Source of the DNA: Collinsella sp. zg1085
GTDB lineage: Bacteria > Actinomycetota > Coriobacteriia > Coriobacteriales > Coriobacteriaceae
Reading direction: 5' to 3'
Assembly: GCF_018889955.1 (NCBI RefSeq)
Contig: NZ_CP076545.1
Location: 620,001 to 684,000 of the forward strand
Length of the DNA: 64,000 nt
The first letter of the stretch is position 1. The number at the start of each line of letters is the position of its first letter. A model generated the notes under the pieces. It did not search any database. It saw nothing but the letters and a program-made list of their open reading frames with translations, and had not been told where the DNA came from. A program made the position numbers and the translations under genes. This document shows positions 28,137 through 36,416 of this stretch, one piece after another.

Positions 28137-29258
28137 ATGAGGGCTTCCTATAAAACAATGGTCGTAAAGATTGGTTCTTCCACCTTGGTGGAAGAGGGTC
28201 TGCTCCGACGTGATTTCATTGCAAGTCTAGCTACTCAGGCACAAGAGTTGCAGCAGCTGGGTTGGCGCTTGGTAATTGTGAGCTCAGGTGCCATTGCATG
28301 CGGAATACCTGAGCTTGGTTTAGACCACCGCCCAAGCGATATGCCCAGTCTTCAGGCCTGTGCCTCAGTGGGTCAGTGTGTGCTTGCAGCGGCATATGAT
28401 GAGGAGTTTCGGCGCTGTAATCTCTTAAGTTCGCTTGTATTGCTCACGCGCCACGACACCGCCCGTCGTTCTTCATATTTGCATGCCCGCGATGCCCTGA
28501 CCCGTCTTGTAGCGTTAGGTGTAACGCCGGTTGTTAATGAAAATGATACGGTTGTTGTTGACCAAATTAAGTTTGGCGACAACGATACCTTAGCGGCGCT
28601 CGTGAGCTGTCTAGTTGAGGCAGACCTTTGTGTAATTTTGTCTGATATTGATGGCTTGTATACTGATAATCCCATGCTGGTGCGCGATGCCCGTTTTATC
28701 CCAGAGGTTTCGGCTATCGATGCATCCATTATTGCCTCAGCAGGAGATTCAAGCAGCTCAGTGGGCACGGGTGGCATGATTACCAAGATTCGTGCCGCAC
28801 GTATTCTCATGACAGCTGGCATCAAGAGCGTTATTTGTTCAGGTGCTTCTGAGCGTCCGTTGGTACGGCTCGCGCAAGGAGAAGCTCTGGGTACGCGTTT
28901 TGTATCACCAAACCCTCATGTTGACATTGCTCCTCGAAAGCTATGGATTGCTCTTGGAGACACCGTGCATGGTAGCCTGACGGTGGACGAGGGGGCTGCA
29001 GCTGCAATTATTAAACGAGGGTCGTCGCTGTTACCGGTGGGGATTCGTGCGGTGAGTGGGCATTTTCAGGCAGGTGACATGCTTGAGATACAAGACCTTA
29101 CCGGGCATGTGATTGCACGAGGTATTGCAGGAGCCGCTTCTGACGTACTGGAGCTTGCGGCAGGACGGCGACAAGAGGATATTGCACAGAATAGTCTCAT
29201 TGCCGAGCTTGCACACAAAGCAGCAATTCATCGTGACGACATGATTGTGTTCTCCTGA
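28137..29258 (+). CDS. proB: Glutamate 5-kinase with PUA domain
   Basis: Phosphorylates L-glutamate at the start of proline synthesis. The 373-aa protein has an amino-acid kinase domain (VVKIGSSTLVEEG, VSSGAIACGIPELG, VVNENDTVVVDQIKFGDNDTLAALV, LSDIDGLYTDNP, VGTGGMITKIRAARI) and a C-terminal PUA domain from about 280 (DEGAAAAIIKRGSSLLPVGI). proA is not adjacent, unlike in many genomes. AAGGG precedes the ATG. Confidence 0.95.
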   Translation: MRASYKTMVVKIGSSTLVEEGLLRRDFIASLATQAQELQQLGWRLVIVSSGAIACGIPELGLDHRPSDMPSLQACASVGQCVLAAAYDEEFRRCNLLSSLVLLTRHDTARRSSYLHARDALTRLVALGVTPVVNENDTVVVDQIKFGDNDTLAALVSCLVEADLCVILSDIDGLYTDNPMLVRDARFIPEVSAIDASIIASAGDSSSSVGTGGMITKIRAARILMTAGIKSVICSGASERPLVRLAQGEALGTRFVSPNPHVDIAPRKLWIALGDTVHGSLTVDEGAAAAIIKRGSSLLPVGIRAVSGHFQAGDMLEIQDLTGHVIARGIAGAASDVLELAAGRRQEDIAQNSLIAELAHKAAIHRDDMIVFS

Positions 29259-29353
29259 GGTGGGCGGGGCTGTGTGACTTTGCTTGAACTTAGACTAAAC
29301 TTTAGTCTTGCGTGTGTAGGCATAGCCTTGTATGGATTGCATATAAGAGAGAT

Positions 29354-29380
29354 GAAAAAAGCCCAGATAGATTCTGGGCT
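29354..29380 (-). terminator. Terminator of the tRNA-Gly/tRNA-Cys unit
   Basis: On the minus strand AGCCCAG pairs with CTGGGCT (29374-29380 and 29360-29366) and is followed by six T. Confidence 0.9.
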
Positions 29381-29391
29381 ACAACTAATAA

Positions 29392-29465
29392 TGGAGGCGA
29401 CGCCCGGATTCGAACCGGGGGTAAAAGCTTTGCAGGCTTCTGCCTTACCGCTTGGCCACGTCGCC
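29392..29465 (-). tRNA. tRNA-Cys(GCA)
   Basis: Complete cloverleaf on the minus strand with acceptor stem GGCGACG/CGTCGCC, T-loop GGTTCGAATCC, anticodon GCA in the loop between AAGCC and AGCTTT, discriminator T and encoded CCA. Confidence 0.95.
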
Positions 29466-29506
29466 GATGAAAAAGGCCGATCTTTCAACCGGCCCCTCAT
29501 AAACGA

Positions 29507-29582
29507 TGGAGCGGACAACGGGGCTCGAACCCGCGACCCCAACCTTGGCAAGGTTGTGCTCTACCAACTGAGCCATGTCCGC
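29507..29582 (-). tRNA. tRNA-Gly(GCC)
   Basis: Complete cloverleaf on the minus strand with acceptor stem GCGGACA/TGTCCGC, anticodon arm AACCT-TGCCAAG-GTT with anticodon GCC, T-loop GGTTCGAGCCC, discriminator T and encoded CCA. It lies upstream of tRNA-Cys in one transcript. Confidence 0.95.
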
Positions 29583-29594
29583 TTGCGAGAAAGT

Positions 29595-29623
29595 AATATA
29601 CGCGATTGTGTGCGGCTGTGCAA
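29595..29623 (-). promoter_or_regulatory. Promoter of tRNA-Gly/tRNA-Cys
   Basis: Minus strand: TTGCAC (29618-29623), 17-base spacer, TATATT (29595-29600), ending 12 bases before the tRNA-Gly 5' end. Confidence 0.7.
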
Positions 29624-29731
29624 GCATCATTTCAAAAAAACTTTTGCAAAGTAATAATTCGCAGGTAAACCGCATCGTTTGCACTCATAGCAATTTTATG
29701 AGCACTGAGGTCAAATTCATCTAAATTGCTC

Positions 29732-29761
29732 TTTACAACTAAGTGCTCAATCGGGTATAGT
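29732..29761 (+). promoter_or_regulatory. Promoter of tRNA-Val
   Basis: TTTACA (29732-29737), 18-base spacer, TATAGT (29756-29761), about 31 bases before the tRNA-Val 5' end. Confidence 0.65.
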
Positions 29762-29792
29762 TACCACCGCACTTCACATAAGTGCTGCTGCT

Positions 29793-29868
29793 GGGCGTTT
29801 AGCTCAGGGGGACGAGCGCTTCCCTGACACGGAAGAGGTCACAAGTTCAAATCTTGTAACGCCCACCA
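29793..29868 (+). tRNA. tRNA-Val(GAC)
   Basis: Acceptor stem GGGCGTT/AACGCCC, anticodon arm CTTCC-CTGACAC-GGAAG with anticodon GAC, T-loop AGTTCAAATCT and encoded CCA. Complete 76-base gene. Confidence 0.95.
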
Positions 29869-29879
29869 GCACATATCTA

Positions 29880-29909
29880 AGCCACCTGGTATATCGGGTG
29901 GCTTTTTTT
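29880..29909 (+). terminator. Terminator after tRNA-Val
   Basis: AGCCACC (29880-29886) pairs with GGTGGCT (29897-29903), followed by a run of seven T. Confidence 0.9.
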
Positions 29910-30026
29910 GTTGCGCTTTTTGGTGAGATGCGCGGCTTATGCCTTGTATAAGGACTTATAGGCTTATGGGGTAAAACCCTTGTTAGCCGACGGGCTTTTC
30001 CGCACAACAACGCCTCTGTCCTGCGG

Positions 30027-30189
30027 TTTGGCAAAAATGACTAATTTGACGCAAAAAACTGTCATTTTTGACTAATTTGGCATAAAGTGACAGCTGTTAT
30101 TTTACTTGCAACTCATCTACCTGCAGCTTTGTAATTCAAAAATAAACCCGCTGGGTTATATAGAGTGCAAATTCGTCAGTTTTGCCAAA
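30027..30189. repeat. Inverted-repeat-bounded element, copy 2 (about 163 bp)
   Basis: Same layout as the element at 21458-21623. Terminal inverted repeats lie at 30027-30048 and 30168-30189 (20 of 22 positions pair), with a second arm-like unit about 32 bases on. CTCATCTACCTGCAG is conserved at 30112-30126, almost the same internal offset as in copy 1 (85 versus 87), followed by an AT-rich AAACCC/GGGTT hairpin. At four arm positions the two copies differ but remain paired. Confidence 0.65.
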
Positions 30190-30304
30190 GCGACAGCTGT
30201 AGTTTATCGGGGGAGAGAGTGCTGCCGGTGTATATCGCACATCATATGGTTGGCAACGCTCTTGTACTTTGACCATGAATTGATTACAGACATGGTTAAG
30301 GCGC

Positions 30305-30336
30305 AAAACAAAGTGCCAATGATTTCTCATTGGCAC
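30305..30336 (-). terminator. Terminator of the sugar transport operon
   Basis: On the minus strand GTGCCAATGA (30327-30336) pairs perfectly with TCATTGGCAC (30313-30322) across a four-base loop, followed by TTTGTTTTG. Confidence 0.85.
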
Positions 30337-30360
30337 CATCAAAATAAGCTTTGAATACGG

Positions 30361-31389
30361 TTAGGTATGCTGCTTGCGCAAACGTCGCAAGGCATACCAC
30401 TCTTTTATGCGAGGACCGGCGATTTGAATAAGGATTACGATAATTAAGATTGCGCCCTTTATTGAATCGTTAATAAGCGAGTCCATCTTAAGTGCAATAA
30501 TAATCTTGTCTATAACGGTATATGACATGGCTCCAAACAACACACCCAAGAGTTTTCCACGCCCGCCTGACATTGATATGCCGCCTAAAACAACCGCTGC
30601 TATGGCATACATCTCATAGCTTTTTCCTGTGGTAGCAGGGTCGGCAGAACCGTTCATTGCAATCCATAAGAAGGCAGCAAAACCAACAAGAGCTCCTGCA
30701 ATTGCAAAGACACTTAGTTTAATGAGGCTCGTGTTAATACCTGCAAGGCGTGCAGCTTTTTCATTTGAGCCAACGGCATAAATCTTTTTGCCATACTTAG
30801 TCGATGTAGTGATATAGACAAATAGTGCCGTCACAATAATCAACACAAGACCAACCAGGGGCAATATGGAAGCTATTTTGCCATTTCCAAAAGAGTAGAG
30901 ACTTGAGTACTGTTCTAAGCTTGAGTCCATGCGGTAGACGCTGGAACCATTGCCAATAAGATTTCGAGGTAGTTTTTGACATACATATTGAGAAATGGAT
31001 CTGAACATAAGCATAGAAGCTAAACTTGCAATGAAGGCGGGCATCTTAATATAGCCAACCAAAAAGCCATTGAATATCCCGCAAAGAAGGCCTGAAGCAA
31101 CTGCAAATATAAAGGTCACGATAATTGAATGGCTCATATTAAAGATAACAACCGAAAAACCAGCCACAAAGGTAAGCATCGATCCTACAGAAAGATCGAT
31201 TTCGCCGGTAAGACATATGGCACCCATACCAAGTGCAATAATGCCAATAACCGCGCTGTGACGTAAGACATTCATTATGGCATCGAGGCTTAGACCACCG
31301 GATACCATTGCAAAGTACATATAAATTACTATAAAGACCGCTACAAAGCTGTAGTGCTTTAAGGTCTGAAGGCTTGCTTTGATATTCAT
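30361..31389 (-). CDS. Sugar ABC transporter permease (RbsC-like)
   Basis: Membrane subunit of a carbohydrate uptake (CUT2) ABC importer. The 342-aa protein has eight to ten hydrophobic helices and the family run IIALGMGAICLTGEIDLSVGSML, the FNGFLVGYIKMPAFIASLASM region and VLGGISMSGGRGKLLGVLFG. It is the last gene of a five-gene minus-strand operon and starts 12 bases after the ATPase gene. The exact sugar cannot be read from the permease. Confidence 0.92.
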   Translation of the reverse strand: MNIKASLQTLKHYSFVAVFIVIYMYFAMVSGGLSLDAIMNVLRHSAVIGIIALGMGAICLTGEIDLSVGSMLTFVAGFSVVIFNMSHSIIVTFIFAVASGLLCGIFNGFLVGYIKMPAFIASLASMLMFRSISQYVCQKLPRNLIGNGSSVYRMDSSLEQYSSLYSFGNGKIASILPLVGLVLIIVTALFVYITTSTKYGKKIYAVGSNEKAARLAGINTSLIKLSVFAIAGALVGFAAFLWIAMNGSADPATTGKSYEMYAIAAVVLGGISMSGGRGKLLGVLFGAMSYTVIDKIIIALKMDSLINDSIKGAILIIVILIQIAGPRIKEWYALRRLRKQHT

Positions 31390-31401
31390 GGTAAATCTCC
31401 C

Positions 31402-32892
31402 TTAAGCCTGAGCTACTGATTGTGTTGAATACTGCATGACGTTTCGCTCATCAATCTCATCATGAGTAAGCTCAGCCGCAACTGAACCCTCATAAAAGAC
31501 GAGGCAGCTATCGGCGACCTCTCTTAATTCTGCAATTTCAAGGGTATTGATTAAAATGGTCTTTCCTTGAGTAGCGAGCTCCAAAATCAAACGATAGATT
31601 TCCGCTTTAGCACCAACGTCAATGCCTTGTGTTGGGTTATCAAGCAACAGAATATCTGCCTCAGTGTTTAACCAACGTGCGAGAAATACTTTTTGCTGGT
31701 TGCCACCTGAGAGTGAGGTTATGGCAGCGTCAGGGCTCTCAGCTTTTAGGTTTAACACTGTTTTTAGGTGATGGTACTTTTTCACCTCAGCGCGCTTGTT
31801 TATTGTGAAGTGCTTTGCCGATAAGACATGCTCGCTTATATATTGGTTTTCAAGAATTGAAACGTCTGCAATGACAGAGTTATCTTTTCTGTTAGATGCT
31901 AAATACGCAAGACCAGCCTGCATAGAAGCTTGGATACTGCTCGGTGTAAAAGCTTTGCCCTTGAGTTTAATCGTTCCCTCCCAGCTTTGGATTGCTCCAA
32001 ACAATCCCTGCATAAATTCTGACGCTCCAGAACCTTGTAGACCGGTAAGACCTAGTATTTGACCCTTTTTAATCGAAAGTGAAACCCAGCTAAAACCCAC
32101 ACCCGAAAAGTTATGAACACATAAAACTTCACTGCCTAAGCTTCTAGCTACGTAGAGCTCTTTACCGGAGAGCGCGCTACCCACCATAGCATCAGTAATC
32201 TCAGCAGGTGAAACATCTGAAAACTTGCCGCTTTGGATAAAGTGACCGTTTCTCATAACGGTATACGAATCGCAGATTTGAAAAACTTCCGGCATCTTAT
32301 GACTAATAAAGATAAAACTAATGCCTGCTTTAAGAAGGTCTTTTATGATTGAAAAGAGATGTTGAACCTCTTGAGTATTCAAAGCTGTTGTTGGTTCATC
32401 TAAAACGAGGAGTTTTGCATCGAAAAATAGAGATTTAGCAATCTCTAAGAGCTGACGCTCACTGGGACGCAGGTCTGATACCTGAGCTGTTGGATCAATT
32501 GATACGCCAAGCCGCTCAAAGAGTGAACGAGCGCGTTTGAGCATTTCTTTTTTATTGAGGCGGCCAAACGACCCAACAATTTCATGACCGATAAAAATAT
32601 TGTCAACCACTGACATGTCGTTAAATACATTCAGTTCCTGATGAACAAACGCAATGCCCGCTGTTTCCGTGGCTTTAATACTGGCACCAAAAATATCTTT
32701 ACCGTCCAAATTCACGCTGCCAGCATCGGCTAAAAGCGATCCAGTTAAAATATTCATGAGTGTTGACTTGCCGGCACCATTTTCGCCTAATAAGGCATGT
32801 GCGCTGCCTTTTTCAACAATCAATTCTGCATCGTGGAGCACCTGTACTGCTCCAAAGCTCATTTGTATGCCGCGCATCTCCAGAAGCGCCAT
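31402..32892 (-). CDS. Sugar ABC transporter ATP-binding protein, two ABC domains (RbsA/MglA-like)
   Basis: Energising subunit of the CUT2 importer, 496 aa with two fused nucleotide-binding domains as in RbsA/MglA. The first has Walker A GENGAGKSTLMNIL, the signature region RPSERQLLEIAKSL and Walker B LLVLDEPTTAL. The second, as usual in this family, has a degenerate Walker A (GLTGLQGSGASEF) but an intact signature LSGGNQQKVFLARWL and Walker B ILLLDNPTQGIDVG, with Asn at the catalytic Glu position. Confidence 0.94.
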   Translation of the reverse strand: MALLEMRGIQMSFGAVQVLHDAELIVEKGSAHALLGENGAGKSTLMNILTGSLLADAGSVNLDGKDIFGASIKATETAGIAFVHQELNVFNDMSVVDNIFIGHEIVGSFGRLNKKEMLKRARSLFERLGVSIDPTAQVSDLRPSERQLLEIAKSLFFDAKLLVLDEPTTALNTQEVQHLFSIIKDLLKAGISFIFISHKMPEVFQICDSYTVMRNGHFIQSGKFSDVSPAEITDAMVGSALSGKELYVARSLGSEVLCVHNFSGVGFSWVSLSIKKGQILGLTGLQGSGASEFMQGLFGAIQSWEGTIKLKGKAFTPSSIQASMQAGLAYLASNRKDNSVIADVSILENQYISEHVLSAKHFTINKRAEVKKYHHLKTVLNLKAESPDAAITSLSGGNQQKVFLARWLNTEADILLLDNPTQGIDVGAKAEIYRLILELATQGKTILINTLEIAELREVADSCLVFYEGSVAAELTHDEIDERNVMQYSTQSVAQA

Positions 32893-32926
32893 AACACAAC
32901 CCCCAATGCATGCAATAAAAAGAAGT

Positions 32927-32953
32927 AGGGTAGCGACAAGTTATCACCACCCT
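32927..32953 (-). promoter_or_regulatory. Hairpin between binding-protein and ATPase genes
   Basis: Minus strand AGGGT...ACCCT hairpin followed by ACTTCTTTTT. It probably acts as a partial terminator or 3' stabiliser, letting the binding-protein message exceed the downstream ATPase and permease. Confidence 0.5.
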
Positions 32954-32973
32954 GCTCAAACAGAACAATTCCC

Positions 32974-34074
32974 TTACTTAAAGGACTCAAACTCAGCTAC
33001 ATTGTCTGCGGTGACGTTTTGGCACGTGATAACATGGTCTTGTACAACAGTCTTGTTATCCAGATGGTCAACGAGGTCTTGAATAGCAAGTTGAATCATA
33101 GAGGGGCTGTATGTGACGCTCATAAGTCCGCCAAGCTGAGCTAGCATCTCTCGATGCGTATTGCCGCGAAGAATTTCATAGAGTTCATCTAAGCCGCCAC
33201 AACCGGTAATATAGGGCTTATGAGCGAGGAAGCTTTCTTTGCTGCTATCAGCAATACCGCCGCCTTCGAGCGCCTCAATGATACCCATGGCTAGCTCATC
33301 GTCTTCTGCATAAAACCACTTAATATCAGTATTAGCGGCATCACCCATGAGTGATTCAAACGCTGTTTTGGTATCAGAGCGACTCCAGTTCATAGCTCCA
33401 GAGTATGTAATGGACGCAAGGTCATCTTCTGTCCACTTGAGGCTCTCATCAATTTTGGCACCATCAAACGCGAGCTTACCGCATAGATAATCAACAAAGC
33501 CTTGGTTGCGCAGGGTGGTAACCGAAGAAGTGTCTCCTTCAAAAACGTAAACCTTGTCTTTAGGCTTCAATCCGTGAGCTACAAAGTACGAGGCGCAGCC
33601 AGCACCAATGCCTGCGTTATCGCCTTTAACGTTTGAAACGGCAGCTGGTGCAACAGCGTCAATAATACGGTCGAAAGCAACGTAGGGAATATTTGCATCA
33701 ACGACAGATTGGATAGCAGATTGTACCGTGTCATCCATGGGCTGAATTACGATACCCGCAATATGTTCTTTGTTACCAGCTAAAATGTCCTCAAGTTCGC
33801 TTATTTGTTTAGCGGCAGAATCTGCTGTTTGAAGCTCTGCTTTATACGTGGCAGTAGCATTCACATCTGCAATTTTTGCCTTTGCAAAGGTTGCCACCGA
33901 GCCAGTCCAGCCGTGGTCCTCAGAGGGCGTTAAAACATAGATGCTTTTAGCTGAGCCCTCTGCTGTGGGAGCATCAGCAGAACCTTGTGTTTTGCCACAA
34001 GCTGTTAGAAGACCTGCCATAACAGCTGCTGCTCCGGTACCTGCAATAAACGAACGCCTGCTGAGATTTTTCAT
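32974..34074 (-). CDS. Sugar ABC transporter substrate-binding lipoprotein
   Basis: Periplasmic-binding-protein-1 fold (RbsB-like) lipoprotein of 366 aa that captures the substrate outside the membrane. The signal peptide has a twin-arginine-like SRRSF at residues 5-9 and the lipobox LTAC with Cys26. The body starts IYVLTPSEDHGWTGSVATFAKA and includes GIVIQPMDDTVQSAIQSV and IPYVAFDR. The ATG at 34074 has GGAGG five bases upstream; the open frame extends 16 codons further without a site. The ligand is not identifiable from sequence alone. Confidence 0.92.
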   Translation of the reverse strand: MKNLSRRSFIAGTGAAAVMAGLLTACGKTQGSADAPTAEGSAKSIYVLTPSEDHGWTGSVATFAKAKIADVNATATYKAELQTADSAAKQISELEDILAGNKEHIAGIVIQPMDDTVQSAIQSVVDANIPYVAFDRIIDAVAPAAVSNVKGDNAGIGAGCASYFVAHGLKPKDKVYVFEGDTSSVTTLRNQGFVDYLCGKLAFDGAKIDESLKWTEDDLASITYSGAMNWSRSDTKTAFESLMGDAANTDIKWFYAEDDELAMGIIEALEGGGIADSSKESFLAHKPYITGCGGLDELYEILRGNTHREMLAQLGGLMSVTYSPSMIQLAIQDLVDHLDNKTVVQDHVITCQNVTADNVAEFESFK

Positions 34075-34134
34075 GGTATCCTCCATTTCCTGCTTTGTAT
34101 TTGACTGTTTTATACAAAGCAAAACACCAATAAC

Positions 34135-35055
34135 CTAGGATATGAACGGGGAAAGATATCTATAGCTTTGCTTAATCGAGTCAATAACCCGCTCTTTTGA
34201 ACCTTCAAACGACTTGTCTTCAACTTCAAGCACCACAGGACCGGTATACGCCACATCGGTTAGAGCCGAGATAAAGTGACCCCAATTAACATCGCCAAGC
34301 CCAGGAATTTTCGGAAGCATGTAATCAAGGGGATATGCCATAGTACCTACACGGCTCAGCTTATCGCGTCTGAGCTTGATATCTTTTAGGTGAATATGAA
34401 ATAGCTTGTCCGCAAACTCATAGACGGCACCAACATAATCGAGCTGCTGCCAAACAAAGTGGCTCGGATCAAAATTTAGTCCCAAGTAATCGCTATCGAG
34501 TATGTCAAAAACCTTATGCCACAGAGCGGGCGTGCTCATAATATTTTGCCCACCAGGCCATTGCTCAGGCCCAAACAGCATAGGGCAATTCTCAATGCCA
34601 ATTTTTACATCAGCGTCTTTTGCGCAGTCTAAAAGATGTGGCCATACCGTTTTAACGAGAGCTAAATTCTCTTCAACAGTTCCAAACTGATCTCGCCCAA
34701 TAAACGTAGTAACCAGCCCAATGCCAAGCTTGGCGCTTGCTTGTATAACTAGCTCAAGATGCTCCAAAGCTGCTTGACGTTTTTCGAGTTGTCTATCAAG
34801 CGGATTTGGATAATAAGCGAGGCTTGAGATGCTCATTTTGTTTTTTGCAAGCGTTTCTTGCATGTAAGCGACGTATTCTGTGTCATATAAGACGCGCTTA
34901 ACATCTATATGGGATACGCCTGCATACCTGCGCTCTGCTGTACCTTTTGGCCAAGCAGCTAATTCCATGGTTGTAAAACCAATTGAGGAGGCAAGTTCTA
35001 CCGACTCTTCAAAAGTCCAGCCGTCTAAAATCGCACTTAGTAAACCAAATTGCAT
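34135..35055 (-). CDS. Sugar phosphate isomerase/epimerase-like TIM-barrel protein
   Basis: Xylose-isomerase-like TIM barrel, 306 aa, of the family that includes sugar epimerases, inosose dehydratases and hydroxypyruvate isomerases. Likely metal ligands are in GIENCPM (Glu), LNFDPSHFVWQ (Asp, His), FHIHLKD (His) and VVLEVED (Glu). Between the dehydrogenase and binding-protein genes it probably acts on the imported sugar or the oxidised product of its neighbour. It starts nine bases after the dehydrogenase gene. Confidence 0.85.
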   Translation of the reverse strand: MQFGLLSAILDGWTFEESVELASSIGFTTMELAAWPKGTAERRYAGVSHIDVKRVLYDTEYVAYMQETLAKNKMSISSLAYYPNPLDRQLEKRQAALEHLELVIQASAKLGIGLVTTFIGRDQFGTVEENLALVKTVWPHLLDCAKDADVKIGIENCPMLFGPEQWPGGQNIMSTPALWHKVFDILDSDYLGLNFDPSHFVWQQLDYVGAVYEFADKLFHIHLKDIKLRRDKLSRVGTMAYPLDYMLPKIPGLGDVNWGHFISALTDVAYTGPVVLEVEDKSFEGSKERVIDSIKQSYRYLSPFIS

Positions 35056-35064
35056 ACGTATTGC

Positions 35065-36102
35065 CTACCTTTTTACTTCAACCCATTGTGCGTTTGCATT
35101 TGAAACTATGCAGGCATCAACAACTCGCATAGCTGAGAGTACGGATGCCCCTGGTATGGGCACCTTTGTTCCGGCGATGAGCGCATCAACAAACGCGTCA
35201 ATTACCCCGCTTTTAGTTTGATTATCGTTTGTTTGAATGCTTTCAAGTTCCATGAGGGTGCGCGTGCCATCTGCCATTTCAAGCACGATGCTGTAGGCAG
35301 GATTCTCATAAATTTTAAGAATGCCTTTGGTGCCAAAAATTGTTGTTGCATTTTGTTCAGAACCATAGTTGGTCCAACTTGCTGTGAGACTTCCAAGAGC
35401 ACCTTTTGCTGTTTGCATAAGGCACAGAGCATTATCATCAACCTGTACCAGCTCACCGTTACTGTAGCGTTTGTCGAGCGTTGCTAAGCGGGCACATACG
35501 CTGGTAATCTCGTCGTCTAAAATATATTGGATAAGGTCAATTTTGTGCACGCCTAAATCTCCCAGCGCTCCCATAGCAGCCTGAGATTTATCAAAAAACC
35601 AGCTACCGGTACCAGGGTCAACGCTCCACGTTTCAGGGCCACCGTGAGCAAAGCATGTTCTAAAACTTAAAACCTCACCAATTGCCCCTGTCAAAATAAG
35701 CTCTTTTGCCTTCTGGTGTGCTTGTGTTAAACGCTGGTTTTGGTCAATCATGAGTTGCTTTGTAGCGGCTTGAGCTGCAGCAACCATCGCCTCACATTCA
35801 ACAGCGGTGCTTGCCATGGGCTTTTCACACAAAACATGTTTGCCAGCCTGCAGGGCAGCGATGGTGTGCTTTGCGTGAGCGATATTTGCCGTGCAGATAC
35901 TTACTGCATCAATGTCTGTTAGAGACAACAGTTCGTCTATTGTTTTACAGGCTTTTGCTCCATACAAAGCTGCAAGTTCTGTGGCCCGCTCGCTGTTAAG
36001 GTCGAAGAGTGCAACAATCTTCACGTTTGGATGCGCTGCGTATTCTGGTATATGACGCACTTGTGCAATCTTGCCACAGCCAATAATTCCAATTCCAATC
36101 AT
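35065..36102 (-). CDS. Gfo/Idh/MocA family NAD(P)-dependent oxidoreductase
   Basis: Sugar or polyol dehydrogenase of 345 aa. It has an N-terminal Rossmann fold (GIGIIGCGKIAQVRHIPEY) and the family motif HVLCEKPMA with the catalytic Lys; LGDLGVHKIDLIQYIL carries the conserved Asp/His site. First gene of the operon, divergent from lacI. AAGGAG lies a few bases before the ATG. An operator-like palindrome (36117-36135) sits directly upstream of that ribosome site. Confidence 0.9.
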   Translation of the reverse strand: MIGIGIIGCGKIAQVRHIPEYAAHPNVKIVALFDLNSERATELAALYGAKACKTIDELLSLTDIDAVSICTANIAHAKHTIAALQAGKHVLCEKPMASTAVECEAMVAAAQAATKQLMIDQNQRLTQAHQKAKELILTGAIGEVLSFRTCFAHGGPETWSVDPGTGSWFFDKSQAAMGALGDLGVHKIDLIQYILDDEITSVCARLATLDKRYSNGELVQVDDNALCLMQTAKGALGSLTASWTNYGSEQNATTIFGTKGILKIYENPAYSIVLEMADGTRTLMELESIQTNDNQTKSGVIDAFVDALIAGTKVPIPGASVLSAMRVVDACIVSNANAQWVEVKR

Positions 36103-36116
36103 GCCTACTCCTTCTC

Positions 36117-36135
36117 ATATGAAAAGATTTCATAT
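36117..36135. promoter_or_regulatory. Operator-like palindrome O1
   Basis: ATATGAAAAGATTTCATAT, arms ATATGAAA/TTTCATAT around AGA. Its core ATGAAAAGATTTCAT recurs at O2 and O3. It lies just upstream of the dehydrogenase ribosome site, where a bound LacI-family repressor would block transcription. Confidence 0.65.
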
Positions 36136-36289
36136 ATTTTTTGTAATCTTTTCATTCTTAAAGTACCACCAACTTTGCTGACCTTTGAAGAGAGAATTAG
36201 GTGAACGGTATAAAAATACTTGTTAACGGTAGTCTAGTATTTTGTCTTTGTTGATACTCTTATGTTTATGCTAATCTAAAAGAATGATG

Positions 36290-36312
36290 TGTTATGAAAA
36301 TTTTTCATAACA
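36290..36312. promoter_or_regulatory. Operator-like palindrome O2
   Basis: Perfect 11-bp arms TGTTATGAAAA/TTTTCATAACA around one central T; core ATGAAAATTTTTCAT at 36294-36308. Central in the divergent intergenic region. Confidence 0.7.
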
Positions 36313-36344
36313 TGTTTTATTTTTCATATTTATTTATCAGCCTC

Positions 36345-36359
36345 ATGAAAATAATTCAT
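36345..36359. promoter_or_regulatory. Operator-like palindrome O3
   Basis: ATGAAAATAATTCAT, half-sites ATGAA/TTCAT, 57 bases before the lacI GTG; likely the autoregulatory site. Confidence 0.6.
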
Positions 36360-36416
36360 AATCTGTATTAGGATACAGTAACAATTTTTAGCATCCTGTA
36401 GCATACGGAGGACTAC

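Noticed and set aside
29804-30034. Minus-strand open frame opposite tRNA-Val
   Set aside because: It is the reverse complement of the tRNA and its terminator; tRNA antisense frames of this kind are common artefacts.
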